Origin: Portunus trituberculatus
Taxonomy: Eukaryota; Arthropoda; Malacostraca; Decapoda; Portunidae
NCBI RefSeq assembly: GCF_017591435.1
Contig: NC_059278.1
Coordinates: 11,075,812-11,139,811, forward strand
Direction: 5' to 3'
DNA length: 64,000 nt
Shown: in pieces, positions 10,799-24,709 of the stretch
How the letters are laid out: each line of letters opens with the position of its first letter
Numbering within the stretch: the stretch's first letter is position 1
Made by a program: the position numbers and the translations under genes
Notes under the pieces: model-generated
What the model saw: the letters and a program-made list of their open reading frames with translations, nothing else
What the model was told of the DNA's origin: nothing
Database searches by the model: none

Positions 10799-12499
10799 TC
10801 AGACCGTCCTCATCATAGAAGCCCGATCTGAGACGGAGGGCGTCACAGAAGGCTGGACAGAAACTACTGGAGCTACCCTAGCAGAGCGGTCCCTGGAGGA
10901 CTCACGATTATAAGCACCGGGAGAAAACTTAGACTGCTTATGCTGAGCTAAATCTAACGACTCCGCAAAGCCGCGGTGCCGCTTAGTTAGACCCTTGAAA
11001 GGCTTAGGAGATACAGGTGGCAAATGGACATCTACTACATGGGTGACTTTGTTCAAGTCCGTATTTTTCTCGTCACTTCTAAGAGATGACTCAACCGAGT
11101 CATCAGCCAATATGGCAAACCTGTTAGCCAGATAAACAGTACCACCCGCCCCAACAGAGCGTGAGGTAGCAGGAGGAGTTGTCTTCGGACCGGCAGACTC
11201 AGCCGAAGAGCGAGCGGCCAATGAAGCATAGGATGTCGCACCAGTACCATCCTTCTGGCGGTACAGGAGTTCACGGCGGGCGCTACCGAGGCTGATAAAC
11301 TGACTATTGGCAAGCTGTAGAATGTCCTGCTCCAGGCGATACCTGGGGCATTGCCTGGAACGTACCTGGTGAGCATCACGACAATGAAAACAATAAGCTG
11401 CACCATTGCAATGCTCCTCTGAATGCGAGTCGAGTGCAGAGTAATTACCACATCGGGAAGCTTCCTTACACGAACTTTTCCCGTGACCGTACCCATAGCA
11501 TGAGAAGCACTGAAGAGGGCGAGAAATAAAGCGCCTCACCCTAAGGTTGATAGGACCGATATTAACACGGTCAGGAAGGGTGGACCCAAAAAATGTGAGA
11601 AGGACCATGTTGGAGGAGTTCCTCATCTAGGGCACATTGCTAGTATTTCCTCTTCTGGGAATTCATAGAGGTCTTAGCTATAAACACAACCTTTGCTATA
11701 GTTAAAGGTGGGATGAGCCTTAACAGTCTCAAACATGCTGTCAGAAGGGCATGGGAGATGTTGCAACATCCTAGCTTGCGTAAGATCTTTTGCTCGCACA
11801 AGCACCCCCTTCCCATACTTTTTCAGATTCCCCTCAGGAATCGTGCCGATTTCTTTGGACAGGTACCGGGAGGCATGGATGAAATTCCCACGCCCATTTC
11901 TATAGTACGTCACAAACCAACGTGGAGGTGGGATCTGGCGGACGGCTGGAAATGAATTCTCTAAATAGTTTTCAAAAACATTTGGGATGTTTTTTTTTTT
12001 TTTTTTTTTTTTTACATTACAAGGGCACTGGCCAAGGCAAAACAAAGTGTCGGAAAAAAAAAAATCTCGCTGGTTGCCAGCTGTCACTGTCTGAAATATT
12101 ACGTGACTGGAGAAATTCAGTTTTAAAGCCATGGCCGGCGAGGGGCAGAGATGCTACATGTTCATAAGCTAAACGAGCTTCATCACATGACATAAACGTT
12201 ACATAGCAGCGGTTAGAAGGAAAGTCCTTATCATAAACCAGTCGAATGCGAACAACCGTACCATACGCCTTGAGAAGTGAGTGCAAGGCATGATAGGAAA
12301 ATGATGGATTAACATTTACCATTACAAGAGAGTCATATGCAGCAGAAATGCATCCCTCAAAAGAACTTCTAGAACAGGAGACTGCTGTGGGAGGCCCTTG
12401 TGGAGGGGAATCATCCTCCTTACTCAGACCTGAAGATGACGTCTCGTGGGCTAGGTCAGCCACCTCACGAGAACCTGAATGTTTTTTGTGTTTTCCCAT
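10799..12499 (-). pseudogene. ORF1 of LINE A copy 1: RRM plus CCHC knuckles, broken
   Basis: I choose the start at MGKHKKHSGSREVADL (12499) because copy 2 begins MVKHKKQSGSREVADL. Residues ~60-130 form an RNA recognition motif: MVNVNPSFSYHALHSLL, then YGTVVRIRLVYDKDF and the RNP1-like NRCYVTFMS. Downstream (11626-10799) are cysteine/histidine knuckles CFSCYGYGHGKSSC and YCFHCRDAHQVRSRQC, then a serine-rich tail. The protein should coat element RNA. It is split by a ~90-bp poly(A)-ended insertion at 11990-12080 and by a frameshift near 11630-11670. Confidence 0.85.
11990..12080 (-). mobile_element. Tiny 5'-truncated LINE L tail inside LINE A ORF1
   Basis: On the minus strand a short segment ends in about 24 A residues. 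It is absent from LINE A copy 2, which reads straight through at 41640. The segment (TTGCCTTGG preceded by a T-run) resembles the 3' end of LINE L copies at 19126 and 22962. It breaks the ORF1 frame. Confidence 0.6.
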
Positions 12500-12952
12500 A
12501 AAAAAAAAACAGCTACACAAAAAAATTGGCTCCAGGGGCAAGGAAAACCACCTACTGGGACTACAATGGGAGGAAGCGCTGGCTGCCGTGGACGGGGTAC
12601 CTCGTCCCCATGCGGACCAGTCGTTTTAAAAAAAGGCCCCATATGATGATACGAATGTTTGTCCACGACAGAGCTGAGACCCCCCTCCCAAAGCATCCCA
12701 GCCTGGACACCCAACCATCCAGCACATGACAGCCCCTATTGGGCGATCCCTCCAGCGGGTGGCTCCGCTGGTTCACTGGCAGCCTACGTAGGAACCATTT
12801 AGTCTGGCCCCTCACTGGCGACCGTACTAGCATGGGTAGCCCTCTCCCCCTCGAAAGAGCAGAGCAGGGGCCTAAGCCCCCTCTAGCCTAGCTCGCCAGG
12901 TCACAGGGGCACGCAAGCCTCCCCACCACGACAAGGCGGTTCCCATCTGGGG

Positions 12953-13118
12953 GGGACAGTAGCGGGGCTTCATGAAACGGTGACGTGGAGGGTTCACGAG
13001 ACGGTGGCGTGGAAGGTTCACGAGACAGTGACGTGGAAGGGGAGGCGGAGAGGTGGCGAACGAGGTAACAAGCGGAGGAGGTGATGGTAGTAATGTATGT
13101 TACGGGCGGGCCGTAACA
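12953..13118 (-). repeat. 5' LTR of copy 1, outer part
   Basis: The first 15 bases are the duplicated target of LINE A. The remainder completes the LTR with three ~24-bp tandem units and the terminal CCGTAACA. The next bases, ATAC, match those before position 357. Confidence 0.9.
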
Positions 13119-14097
<979 letters not shown>

Positions 14098-14394
14098 TTA
14101 GTGTATTACAATAAGATCAATCCAAAATAAAAATCACTATCTAAAGGAACATACCAATTAACATTAAAACAATAATTAATGAATTAACTTGTTTCTTCAC
14201 ATTCTTGTACTGCCCCAGCATGAGCATGTTTGCACAGACTTTTTAAAATCATCGAGTAACATTTTTTTTTTTTATATTTAGCACCTCTTATTTCACATGT
14301 GAACCATGGTGTATTTGATCTTTTTACTTTTTCAATTACCACAAGAGTACATATATGTAGACATTTAACAAATTTTTCTTTAAATATATCTACT
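14098..14394. other. AT-rich spacer
   Basis: AT-rich sequence with a poly(T) run near 14262. No coding or structural signal. Confidence 0.6.
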
Positions 14395-14790
14395 TGTAGA
14401 AAATCTAGTAGTGTTCAATGCAGCAAAAACTCAATTTCTCTATCTATCAATTTGAAACAACATTCCAGACAACTCTCCCCTCTCTTCAATGTTACTTAAC
14501 TTTCAACCTCTCCTACACTAAATATTCTCAGTCTGTCCGTTACTCATTATCTAAACTGGAAAATTTATATCTCTAAAACAGCTTCTATGAATTTAGGCAT
14601 TCTGAGTCTTCCCTGCTAGTTTTTCTCACCCCTAAATATGATAACTCTGTACAGAGGCCTTATCCTTATGAAGTACTCTTCACTTGAAAATCAAAATTTA
14701 GATGAAAAATGGGTACTCCAATTTACCATGCCTCGGAGTCCCTTTCTGAGGAGAGGACCAAAAATGCCTTGACACCTCCCTCAACTTTTT
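14395..14790 (+). mobile_element. LINE L fragment, RT C-terminal part
   Basis: The DNA parallels LINE L copies elsewhere: the stretch corresponding to VVFNDSKTQF, then NILGLS, a thumb-like segment, and the text for LYRGLI, with many stops. It ends in degraded 3' sequence near 14770 (AAATGCCTTGACACCTCCCT), also seen in other copies. Confidence 0.75.
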
Positions 14791-16540
14791 TTACATTAAC
14801 TTTTGCATCATTCGCGGCGTTATATCTAATTTTCTAGCTGTGGAACACCACCTCTCCTCTACTGAACCTCATCTTCTTTTCCTCACCGAAACACAGCTGT
14901 CTGAGACAAGTGACAGTGGCCCATTCTCTGTTCTCTATTCTCATTTCCGTTCCAAAGCTGGTTGTTGCGTCTATGTACGCAAAGACTTAACCTCTCGTGC
15001 CCACACTCTTGAATCTTCCGAGATTTCCACCATCTGGCTTCGACTCAACAGTCACTATCTAACTAAATTCATTTGTACTGTCTATCTCTCCTCTAACTCC
15101 TCTGACTATAGTAAATTCTTCGACTAATTAACTTCCAAAGTGGAGCACATTCTGTCCTCTACCCTTTCGTAGAGATTTCCATTCTTGGAGATTTCAATGT
15201 TCACCACCAGCTTTGGCTTTCATCTCCCTTTATTGAACATCATGGTGAACTAGCCTTCAACTTTGCTATCCTCCATGACCTAGAGCAATTGGTGCAACAC
15301 CCTACTCGTATTCCTGATCGTCTTGGAGACACGCCCAACATTCTTGATCTCTTCCTCAACTCTAATCCTTCTGCTTATGCTGTCACCCTTTCATCTCCGT
15401 TGGGCTACTCCGACCAAAATATCATTTCTGTATCTTGTCTTATTTCTCCAATCCCTCCATAGGATTCCCCAAAGCGAAGGTGCCTCCGGCGTTCTGCCTC
15501 TGTCAGCTGGGGAGACCTGAGGAGGTATTATGCTGATTTTCCTGGAATGATTACTGCTTCCGTGTCAGAGACCCATCTCAGAGGTAATACATTCCTCATT
15601 TTTTTTCTCAACCTAAACTTCTAAACCTTGGTTTAACTCAGCCTGTTCTCGTGCTATATATGATAGAGAGGTTGCCCACAAAAGGTACTTGAGCCTTCCA
15701 TCTCGTGAATCTCACACACTTTATATCTCTGCCCGGAATCATGCCAAGTCTGTTCTTTAACTTGCCAAACATTCCTGTATAGGTAGAAAATGTCAAAATC
15801 TTTCAAACTCAAACTCCCCTTGAGACTTCTGGCATCTAGCCTAAAACATCTCCAATAACTTCACTTCTTCAACTTTCCCTCCTTTATTTCATCCTGATGG
15901 CACCACTGCCATCTCTTCTGTCTCTAAAGCTGAACTCTCTCTCAAACCTTTGCTCACAACTCCACCTTGGATTATTTTGGGCTTGTCCTCCCTCTCCTCC
16001 TCTCTCTGACTATTTCATGTCTACAATTAAAATTCTTCGTAATGATTTTTTCCATGCCCTCGCTGGCCTAAACCCTCGGAATGCTCATGGACCTGATGGG
16101 GTCCCCCCTATTGTTCTCAAAAACAGTGCTTCCGTGCTTGCACCTTGTCTGGCCAAACTCTTTCAACTTTGTCTATCGAATTCTATCTTTCCTTCTTGCT
16201 GGAATTTTGCCTTCATTCAGCCTGTTCCTACAATGGGTGACCGTTCTAATCCCTCAAACTACCGTCCTATAGCTTAAATCTCTTGCTTGTCTAAAGTTTT
16301 TGAATCTATCCTGAATAGGAAGATTCGCAAACATCTGTCACTTCACAGTCTTCTGTCTGATCGCCAGTAAGGCTTCCGTCAAGGTCGTTCTACTGGTGAT
16401 CTACTGGCTTTCCTAACTGAGTCTTGGTCATCCTCTTTTAGAGATTTTAGAGAAACTTTTGCTGTAGCGTTAGATGTATCAAAAGCTTTTGATAGAGTCT
16501 AGCATTAAGCTGTTGTATGACCGTTGTTTCTACTTTTATT
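14791..16540 (+). mobile_element. LINE L 5' half: APE endonuclease and RT N-terminal part, decayed
   Basis: The endonuclease runs from HHLSSTEPHLLFLTETQL (~14845), through VYVRKDLTSRAH, to LGDFNVHHQLW (~15190) and PTRIPDRLGDTPNILDLFL. RT begins near 15950 with LAGLNPRNAHGPDGVPPIVL, SNSIFPSCWNFAFIQPVP and SNPSNYRPIA, then after a stop the text for LLSDRQ-GFRQGRSTGDLL and ALDVSKAFDRV. It is truncated at about 16540 by a Harbinger-like element. No RNase H has been seen in any copy of the family, which points to a Jockey- or CR1-like group; the clade is not settled. Confidence 0.85.
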
Positions 16541-16684
16541 AAGGCTGCGTTTACACCAAGCGAACCGAATCGATTCAATTCATGAAAAATCATTTGAATC
16601 ATGTCATTATCAATCTGCATGTTCTCAGCACATCTGATTCACACCATTCAGATGATGCAGTACCAAGGCAGCCTTCGGGAAGTA

Positions 16685-17150
16685 TAGAAGTATTAGCTTC
16701 AAGAAGCGTTGGCGTAGGCGTCGGCAACGAATATTGGTGCATGCAATTAATTCTAGAGGACCTGAATTTGGGAGCTTTGGACATTTGTTCCCAGATTTAG
16801 ACAATAATCTGGAGAGGTTTTAGGATTTCTTTATGATAACCACAGAATAATTTAAGATGTTGGTGGAGCCTGTCACCAACAAGAAGTACTAGGCCTACAG
16901 CAGAAGCCATGTCAGGTAGTGACACTGAGAGAATACTTTGTTTCGCCAGGTGGAGCTGTCGAGTGACAGGACAGAATGATCCACTGATACATACATTCAC
17001 CGCGGAAGAAATCAACTCTTTATTTAGGCTTAACGGTATACGGAGGATATTGAAACAAATAGAGCTATGTTGATTCTATTATTTTGTCATATTAACTTTT
17101 ACTTTGTGACGTGGCATATCGCAGTATTTAGTGAACGAAAACAGAGGCAC
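16685..17150 (+). pseudogene. N-terminal part of a HARBI1-like transposase, decayed
   Basis: In the plus-strand frame through 16710-16850 one reads arginine-rich WRRRRRQR..., then PEFGSFGHLFPDLDNNLERF, a stop, DFFMITTE, a stop, FKMLVEPVTN. This is the conserved opening of Harbinger nucleases (basic run, short spacer, GEF..L..L....F..YFRMS...F..LL). The later catalytic DDE part is missing or unrecognisable. The many stops show a long-dead copy. Confidence 0.65.
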
Positions 17151-17155
17151 AGGGA

Positions 17156-17795
17156 TGTTACGTTCACCGGTTAAACTGGTAAGATTGGCATCGGGGAGCC
17201 GGTGAACAATAACAATAAAAAAAAACACTACAGGTTCAACTGGTGAGGAAATGCAAAAGGGGGTCACTTTAAAAATCTATTTTAATAACCCATAATGAAA
17301 TTGACACACATATATAACATGAAACATGAAACACAGATATATAACATGAAACACAGGAAAATGACATACACATATACATATAACACAGTAATAAATACAA
17401 CAATAAATGCCAACTTAATACCTAACAATAATCCTAATCCTATATGGAGGCAATGTGGAAAACACGGACGAGGGGAAGTGATATTTATGCGGTGTCGCAG
17501 TGGTGAAGTGCTGGGTGATGGTTGATCCCACGGTAGACCCAAGAGGCGTTGTGTTCACTGGTTGAGGCCTGGACCTCAACTTCCATTCCAGAAAGCTAAG
17601 AGCTGGCTCAACACTTCCGGTTGAGTCGAAAGGGGCCGCGTGAATCCAACTTCGGGACAGTAGCGGGGCTTCATGAAACGGTGGCGTGGAAGGTTCACGA
17701 GACGGTGACGTGGAAGGGGAGGCGGAGAGGTGGCGAACGAGGTAACAAGCGGAGGAGGTGATGGTAGTAATGTATGTTACGGCCGGGCCATAACA
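17156..17795 (-). repeat. Solo LTR of the Gmr1-like element
   Basis: This is the same LTR as 357-1017, from TGTTACG to CATAACA (the last arm has one change from CGTAACA), with no internal region on either side. It has two of the ~24-bp tandem units against three in copy 1. Flanks are GGGA and GGGG, which may be a decayed 4-bp duplication. A solo LTR normally results from recombination between the two LTRs of a full element. Confidence 0.9.
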
Positions 17796-18363
17796 GGGGT
17801 AATATAAGGAGGTTTGCACCCCTCCCCCACTCTGGCTGGTGCGTGGCTGACTGGCGGTTACGTTATACCACGCATTTCAAAGGTATACGACACATCCTAC
17901 AGTTGCCAAATGAAAATGTAAAACCATGTCCATAACGCTTTCTGTTGTCATTTGTTTTTAAAATATGCAGAATAATATTGTCTAGTAAATCGTAGGCTAC
18001 AGCAGTTCCTTCTAGCTATAGTTTAGTACAATACATATACATGATTTCGGCACACAGGATCACTGGGATCATAATATGATAATATTATGCTATATATTAT
18101 ATGCTATATATTATATAGCATCTTATTCTCGTACAAAATTGATTAGAACGTCCACTAGCATGGTGCTTACTCCTCGGCTGATTCGCCTTGACTAATGAAA
18201 AAATCATTGATTCTGAATCGCCATGAATCGGCATGATTTAAATTGACTAGATTTCCCTGGTGTCAACGGTTACATTGAAATTAATGTGACGAATCTACAC
18301 GATTCATGAATCGTGTTGATTCTTCATGAATTGAATAAAATTGGTTTGCACGGTGTAAACGCA

Positions 18364-19125
18364 CTGTCGTCTGATCTTTACTCAGGGTGATTCACGCTTG
18401 TTTCACTCTCCCAAAATTTAATTTTTCTTTTCATTTGTTCGTTTTTATATCAGAACTACGTTATACAGATCCTTCGCGGATCTGAACAACTACTTTTTTT
18501 TATTAAAGTTAGGAGTTCCGTAATGAAATCCTCCCCTTGCAATCTGCTTCTTTAGAACTCTGATACCTTTGTTTCTTACTCTGACTCAACGTAATGTATC
18601 ACTACCGTCTACAAGCCGACAACATTCTCATCCCTTTACCAGTTATGGTGGCAACACCTATGAGTTGCTACATCTATATTTGACGATGTGTGTTTCCCTG
18701 TGTGTTTCTATTTCCCTTTACTTGTATGCCGCTGGTGAAATAAGAAAAGCAATATAATCATCAAACACATTTCAAGACGCTTTTTTTTTTTCAGACCAAG
18801 ACAGTTTACGCAGTCAATCAATGAATTTTATGACAGTGTTAGCCCTTATGACAACTTGCGAGCAAAACACAGATGCAGAATGAGTAACTTAATTAACTTT
18901 GTAAAATTGTTCTGTTGTGATCAAGATTTCTCACCATTATTTCTGCATTCCATCAAAATTTGCATATGACTCAAAAATGTGTAAATACAACATCCATTGC
19001 AACAATGCATTACACTCATATAGTATATGCCACACCACAATTTTCACGATTTAATCTTTGCAAAATCAATCCGGAAAACATCTATCTTGTCAAGTTATGC
19101 ATTATTAATGCTTACACCATTATCA
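18364..19125. other. Spacer without recognisable gene
   Basis: AT-rich sequence with short poly(T) runs (18494-18502, 18780-18791). I see no coding or structural signal. Confidence 0.6.
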
Positions 19126-19560
19126 GTTTTTTTTTATGCAAGAGAGAAGGTTGCCAAGGGCAAAAAAATGTTAGAAAAAAGGCCCACTGGAGCTGCAGGT
19201 TCCCTAAGAAGTCCGAAAGAGTCATCTAAAAACCAGGGACAAATGTCTTGACACCTCTCTCTTAAAAAGAAGTCAAGTTGTAGGAAGATATAGAAGCAGG
19301 TAGGGAGTTCCGGAGTTTACCAGTGAAAGGTATGAATGTTTGACAGTACTGGCTAACCCTTGTATTAGAGGGTTGGACAGAATAGGGATGAGAAGAAGAT
19401 AAAAGCCTTGTGCAGCGAGGCCGCAGGAGGAAGGGAGGCATGCAATTGTAATGGATATCCCACCGCTGCTACCAGTTGTCGTACTTGCAAGTTGCACGAT
19501 CTTGTTGCGTCCCTAATCTTCAAGACTGTTTTTGTTGGTTCAAGGGGATGCATCTGAGTT
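19126..19560 (-). mobile_element. LINE L 3' end fragment
   Basis: The minus-strand text CLPSSCGLAAQGF and SLVNSGTPYLLLYLPTT equals that of the copy at 22959-24707. The 3' end (plus-strand left end) is a TTTTTTTTTATGCAAG border, i.e. a CATAAAAA-type tail on the minus strand. Confidence 0.8.
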
Positions 19561-20874
<1,314 letters not shown>

Positions 20875-21179
20875 AGGTGATCTGTGTAAATGTGGCAACT
20901 TCCTTGGACTCTCCAGAGTGTCCGCGCCCTAGCGGCCATTTCTGGGTGCGGCGAGTATAGGCCCCAATATCCAGCCGAAAAATAGCAGCTGGCATTTCCA
21001 CTTCATATTGACACGTATGAACTCGCCTTTAGTGTTGAAAGACCAGTGTCCAGTAAAAAAGTCCTCTATACCGATATCCTGATAATGCTAAAGAGTTAAT
21101 ACCTAATATAATACAAGGTATGTTTGAAAACGGTAAAATTGAGCCCTCGACTGTAGCATGGTAAGGCATGATTGCATTT

Positions 21180-22250
21180 AATAAACCAGATAATTCTAAA
21201 CGCGCATCTAGACTATAGGAAAGTCAATGAATATCTGGAAACAGACATCTGTCCATTACCTCGGTTGGAGGAGTTAGTAGACACAGCTGTTGAAAACAAA
21301 TATTATGTCACTTTAGATTTGAAAGACACATATTATTAAATAGAGTTATCAGAAAACAAAAGAGATGTGACTACATTCAGTGAAGGTGTGGCTTTGTATA
21401 ATATTACCAGGCTTCCATTTGATATGGTCTCATCACCATTTTTATTTTCTCGACAATTAGCCCTTGTTTTAAAGAAAGGCTATGTTCATTACTACCTCGA
21501 CGATGTTATATTGTACGCTCCATATTTTAACACCCTCATAAAACGTGTTGATCAACTGTTCAAAGTATTAGCTGAAGCGGGAGTTAAGTTAAAGTTAACT
21601 AAGTGTAATTTTTTCAGCAGTCAGTAAAGTACTTAGGGTACATTATATAAGAGGAAGGACGTACACCCTACCCTAAAAACATCGAAGCTCTGGTGAAAAT
21701 GAGTTCGCCTAAGAATTCAAAAGATGTCAGAAGATATCTAGGAAAATTTATGCCATCATATGCCAAAATAGCTTTGCCTTTGACTAACCTATCAAAGAAA
21801 AACATAATTTGTATAGGATAAAGCTTGTCAGACAGCTTTTGAAAACTTAGAGATAAATTAGTAAATGCACCCATATTAGCAAAGCTAAAATTGGTGACCA
21901 CAGATGCAAGCCAATATCATGTTGGAGCCATGTTAGGTCAGATAAGAGAAGAGAGAAAAGAGTTCTCTATAGGATACTTTTCAAAGAAGCTTAATCCAGC
22001 AGAGAAACGTTATTCCGCCACGGATAAGGAAGCTTTAGGTGTAGTCTTAGCATGACGCATTTTTTTTGTAGGGCACTAAATTCACCATATGTACCACCCG
22101 CTAATTACCATCTTCAAACGAAAGACTAAATCTCCAAAGATAAACAGGTGAATTTTAGGAATACGTGACTACAGACAACATCTCGTATATCAAAGGCACC
22201 CATATTGTCGTTGCGGATCGGTTGAGCCGACCAGTTAAAGTTTTATGATG
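21180..22250 (+). pseudogene. gypsy RT and RNase H, decayed
   Basis: RT text: DYRKVNEYLETD, CPLPRLEELVDTA, the first aspartate in YYVTLDLKDTYY, TRLPFDMVSSPFLFSRQL, and the catalytic YYLDDVILYAPYF (~21505). RNase H: TDASQYHVGAMLGQ (~21902), GYFSKKLNPAEKRYSATDKEALGVVLA, and after further stops a closing ADRLSRPVK (~22213). Stops occur at 21630, 22050 and elsewhere. Confidence 0.82.
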
Positions 22251-22479
22251 CGAAAAAGAAGAATGTTGATTAGGAACGATGCAGGAAGAAATTAAAATAT
22301 GTAATGGTGAAAACTAATTGAATACTTAAAAGGCGGAACTTTGCCACAACATTGGTATTACTAAAGCACATTAGATCAGTTTGTGGTTGAAGAAGACGTA
22401 TTGTACAAAGTAATAAGAAAAAGTTATAGGAGTCTACATAATAAAAAAAAAGAAAGTTCTAGAGGAATCTGACGTTAAA

Positions 22480-22957
22480 TTATCAGGTCATATAAACATG
22501 TATAAAACCATCAAACACACAAAATTATTTTCATTGGAATAACATGTTTGATGATTTAAGAGGTTTGTCAAAAAATGTTTGGTTTTGTCATCAGCATAAG
22601 AGCACTGTTGGATTGTAACAACTATGGCAGGAACTACCACCAATTCATGCTCCTCTAGAAAGAGTGTCTGTGGATTTACTTAATTGTGTGCCTGGATATC
22701 AGGGAAATAGGTATATATTGACTGTATTAAATCACTATAGTAGGTATGTCAAGCTATATGCGTTAACGATTAAAGGTACAGAGGAGGTATGCAAGGCGTT
22801 CGAGCGCTTCTCAAGTGACTTCAGGACCCGTACTACGTTCCTGTGTGACAATGGAGGTGAATTCACTACCGAAGACGCAACATCCAGACTGGCTACATCA
22901 CACCGTATCACTCGCAAGGAAACTCGTTAACGGAGCGGATGCATCGTACATGCAAGA
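22480..22957 (+). pseudogene. gypsy integrase core, first part
   Basis: APLERVSVDLLNCVPGYQGN holds the first catalytic aspartate (22670s) and FLCDNGGEFTTEDA the second. The glutamate lies in NSLTERMHRT (~22922-22950), reached after one frameshift. Just past it the sequence is cut by the LINE at 22959. Confidence 0.8.
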
Positions 22958-22958
22958 C

Positions 22959-24707
22959 TTTTTTTTCTTTATGTAGGGATGAGGGCCAGCCAAGGGCAAA
23001 AAACATAAGATTAAAAAAAGGCCCACTTGAGTGTTAGCTCTCTAAAAAGAGACAAAACGTCAGCCAAAATTAGGGTTCAAATGCCTCGATACCTCATTCT
23101 TAAAAGAAAACAACTAGTAGGAAGTCGGAAATACAGATGCAGGGAGGGAGTTCCAGAGTTTATCAGTGAAAGGGATGAATGATTGAGATTACTGGTTAAC
23201 TCTTGCGTTAGAGAGTTGGACAGAATAGGGATGAGAGGAAGAAGAAAGCCTTGTGCAGCGAGGCCGCAGGAGGAAGGGAGGCATTCAGTTAGCAAGATCA
23301 GTAAAACAGTTAGCATGAAAATAGCGATAAAAAATAGAAAGAGATGCAACATTTCAGCGGTGAGAAAGAGGCTGAAGACAGTTAGTCAGAGGAGGGGAGT
23401 TGATGAGACGAAAAGCTTTTGATTCCACCCTATCTAGTAAAACTGTGTGACTGGAAACCCCCCAAACATGCAAAGAGTACTCCATACACGGGCGAATAAG
23501 ATCCTTATACAGAGGAAACAGTTGGAGGGGCGAGAAAAACTGGCGGAGACGCCTCAGAACGCCTAACTTCATAGAAGCTGTTTTAGCAAGAGATGAAATG
23601 TGAAGTTTCCAGTTAAGATTATGAGCAAAGGACAGATCAAGGATATTCATTGTTGAAGAGGGAGACAGTTGAGTGTCATTGAAGAAGAGGGGATAGTTGT
23701 CTGGAAGGTTGTGTCGAAATGATAGATGGAGGAATTGAGTTTTTGAGGCATTGAAAACTACTAGATTTTCTCTGTCCCGATTGGAAATCTTAGAAAGATC
23801 GGAAGTCAGGCGTTATGTGGCGTCCCTGCGTGATCTGTTGACTTCCTGAAGGATTGGTCGTCTCTGAAAGGACGTGGAAAGATGTAAGGTGGTATCATGT
23901 GCGTACGAGTGGATAGGGCAAGAAGTTTGGTTAAGAAGGTCATTAATGAATAATAGAAAGAGAGTGGGTGAAAGGACAGTACCCTGAGGAACTCCACTAT
24001 CAATAGATTTAGGAGAAGAACAATGGCCGTCTACCACAGTAGCAATAAAACGGCCGGAAAGGAAACTTGAGATAAAGTTGCAGAGAAAAGGATAGAAGCC
24101 GTTGGAGGACAGTTTTGAAATCAAAGCTTTATGCCAGGTTCTATCAAAAGCTTTTGATATGTCTAACGCTACAGCAAAAGTTTCACCGAAATCTCTAAAA
24201 GAGGATGACCAAGACTCAGTAAGAAAAGCCAGAAGATCACCTTTAGAGCGAACGTGACGGAAGCCATACTGGCGATCAGACAGAAGATTGTGAAGTGACA
24301 TGTCTGAAAATCTTCCTATTCAGGATAGATTCAAAATCTTTAGACAAGCAAGAGATTAAAGCTTTGGGAAGGTAGGTTGATGGATTAGAACGGTCACCCT
24401 TTTAAGGAACAGGCTGAATGTAGGCAAACTTCCAGCAGGAAGGAAAGGTAGAAGTAGATAGACAGAGTTGGAAGAGTTTGGCAAGGCAAAGTGTAAGACG
24501 GAAGCATAGTTTTTGAGAACAATAAGAGGGACCCATCAGCACCATAAGCCTTCCGAGGGTTTGGGCCAGCGAGGCATGGAAAACATCGTTATGAAGAATT
24601 TTAATTGTAGACATGAAATAGTCAGAGGGAGGAGGAGAGGGAGGGACAGACTGTCCATCCTTCCCTCTGTCGAGAATATCTCTTGTGATGGCCGCAGTTG
24701 CTGAGGG
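22959..24707 (-). mobile_element. LINE L copy inserted in the gypsy integrase
   Basis: Minus-strand order: fragment of RT fingers (24614-24402, STIKILHNDVFHA, FPSCWKFAYIQPVP), RT (24301-23820), thumb and C-terminal region (23650-23077), A-rich 3' end at the left. RT motifs are LLSDRQYGFRHVRSKGDLL, VALDISKAFDRTWHKAL, SGVPQGTVLSPTLFLLFIND and SYAHDTTLHL, with histidine replacing the first D of the usual ADD. The 5' part with the endonuclease is missing. Flanking ACATGCAA (22948-22955) and ACATACAA (24708-24715) look like a one-mismatch 8-bp target duplication. Confidence 0.85.
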
Positions 24708-24709
24708 AC

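Larger units (their letters stand above)
6738..12952 (-). mobile_element. LINE family A, copy 1 (RRM-ORF1, APE endonuclease, RT, RNase H)
   Basis: A non-LTR retrotransposon reading right to left. ORF1 lies at about 12499-10799 and ORF2 at about 10474-6940. It sits in the copy 1 LTR between two copies of GGGACAGTAGCGGGG (6723-6737 and 12953-12967), a 15-bp target-site duplication. The presence of both APE endonuclease and RNase H with a CCHC-bearing ORF1 suggests the I-like branch of LINEs; the exact clade is unresolved. It is 60-odd percent longer than an average LINE ORF2 span and nearly full length at the 5' side, since copy 2 of the family (37094-42512) ends at the same sequence. It is inactive (see ORFs). 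Confidence 0.9.
357..13118 (-). mobile_element. LTR retrotransposon copy 1, Ty3/gypsy type with copia-like domain order (Gmr1-like)
   Basis: The element reads on the minus strand: 5' LTR (right end), primer site, leader, gag, protease, integrase, reverse transcriptase, RNase H, polypurine tract, 3' LTR (357-1017). The outer ends are TG...CA and the flanks carry the same four bases, ATAC, at 353-356 and 13119-13122, so the whole 12.8-kb block is one insertion. It was enlarged by a 6.2-kb LINE that later entered the 5' LTR (6738-12952). The two LTRs, once the LINE is removed, have nearly equal length (661 and about 662 bp) and differ at only a few bases in the stretches compared. The element is dead: stops in gag and the zinc knuckle, frameshifts at the protease/integrase border, in the integrase C-terminus and in the RT. 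Confidence 0.9.
16545..18363 (+). mobile_element. PIF/Harbinger-like DNA transposon remnant with ~45-bp terminal inverted repeats
   Basis: The left end starts TGCGTTTACACC and matches the inverse of the right end GGTGTAAACGCA (18352-18363). The similarity continues inward for about 45 bp through ATTCAATTCATGAA (16575-16590 against 18317-18338). A transposase remnant follows the left end. The element entered a LINE L copy and was itself hit by a solo LTR (17156-17795). A 3-bp TWA target duplication, usual for the group, is not evident next to the ends; TTA occurs just upstream on the left only. Confidence 0.75.
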
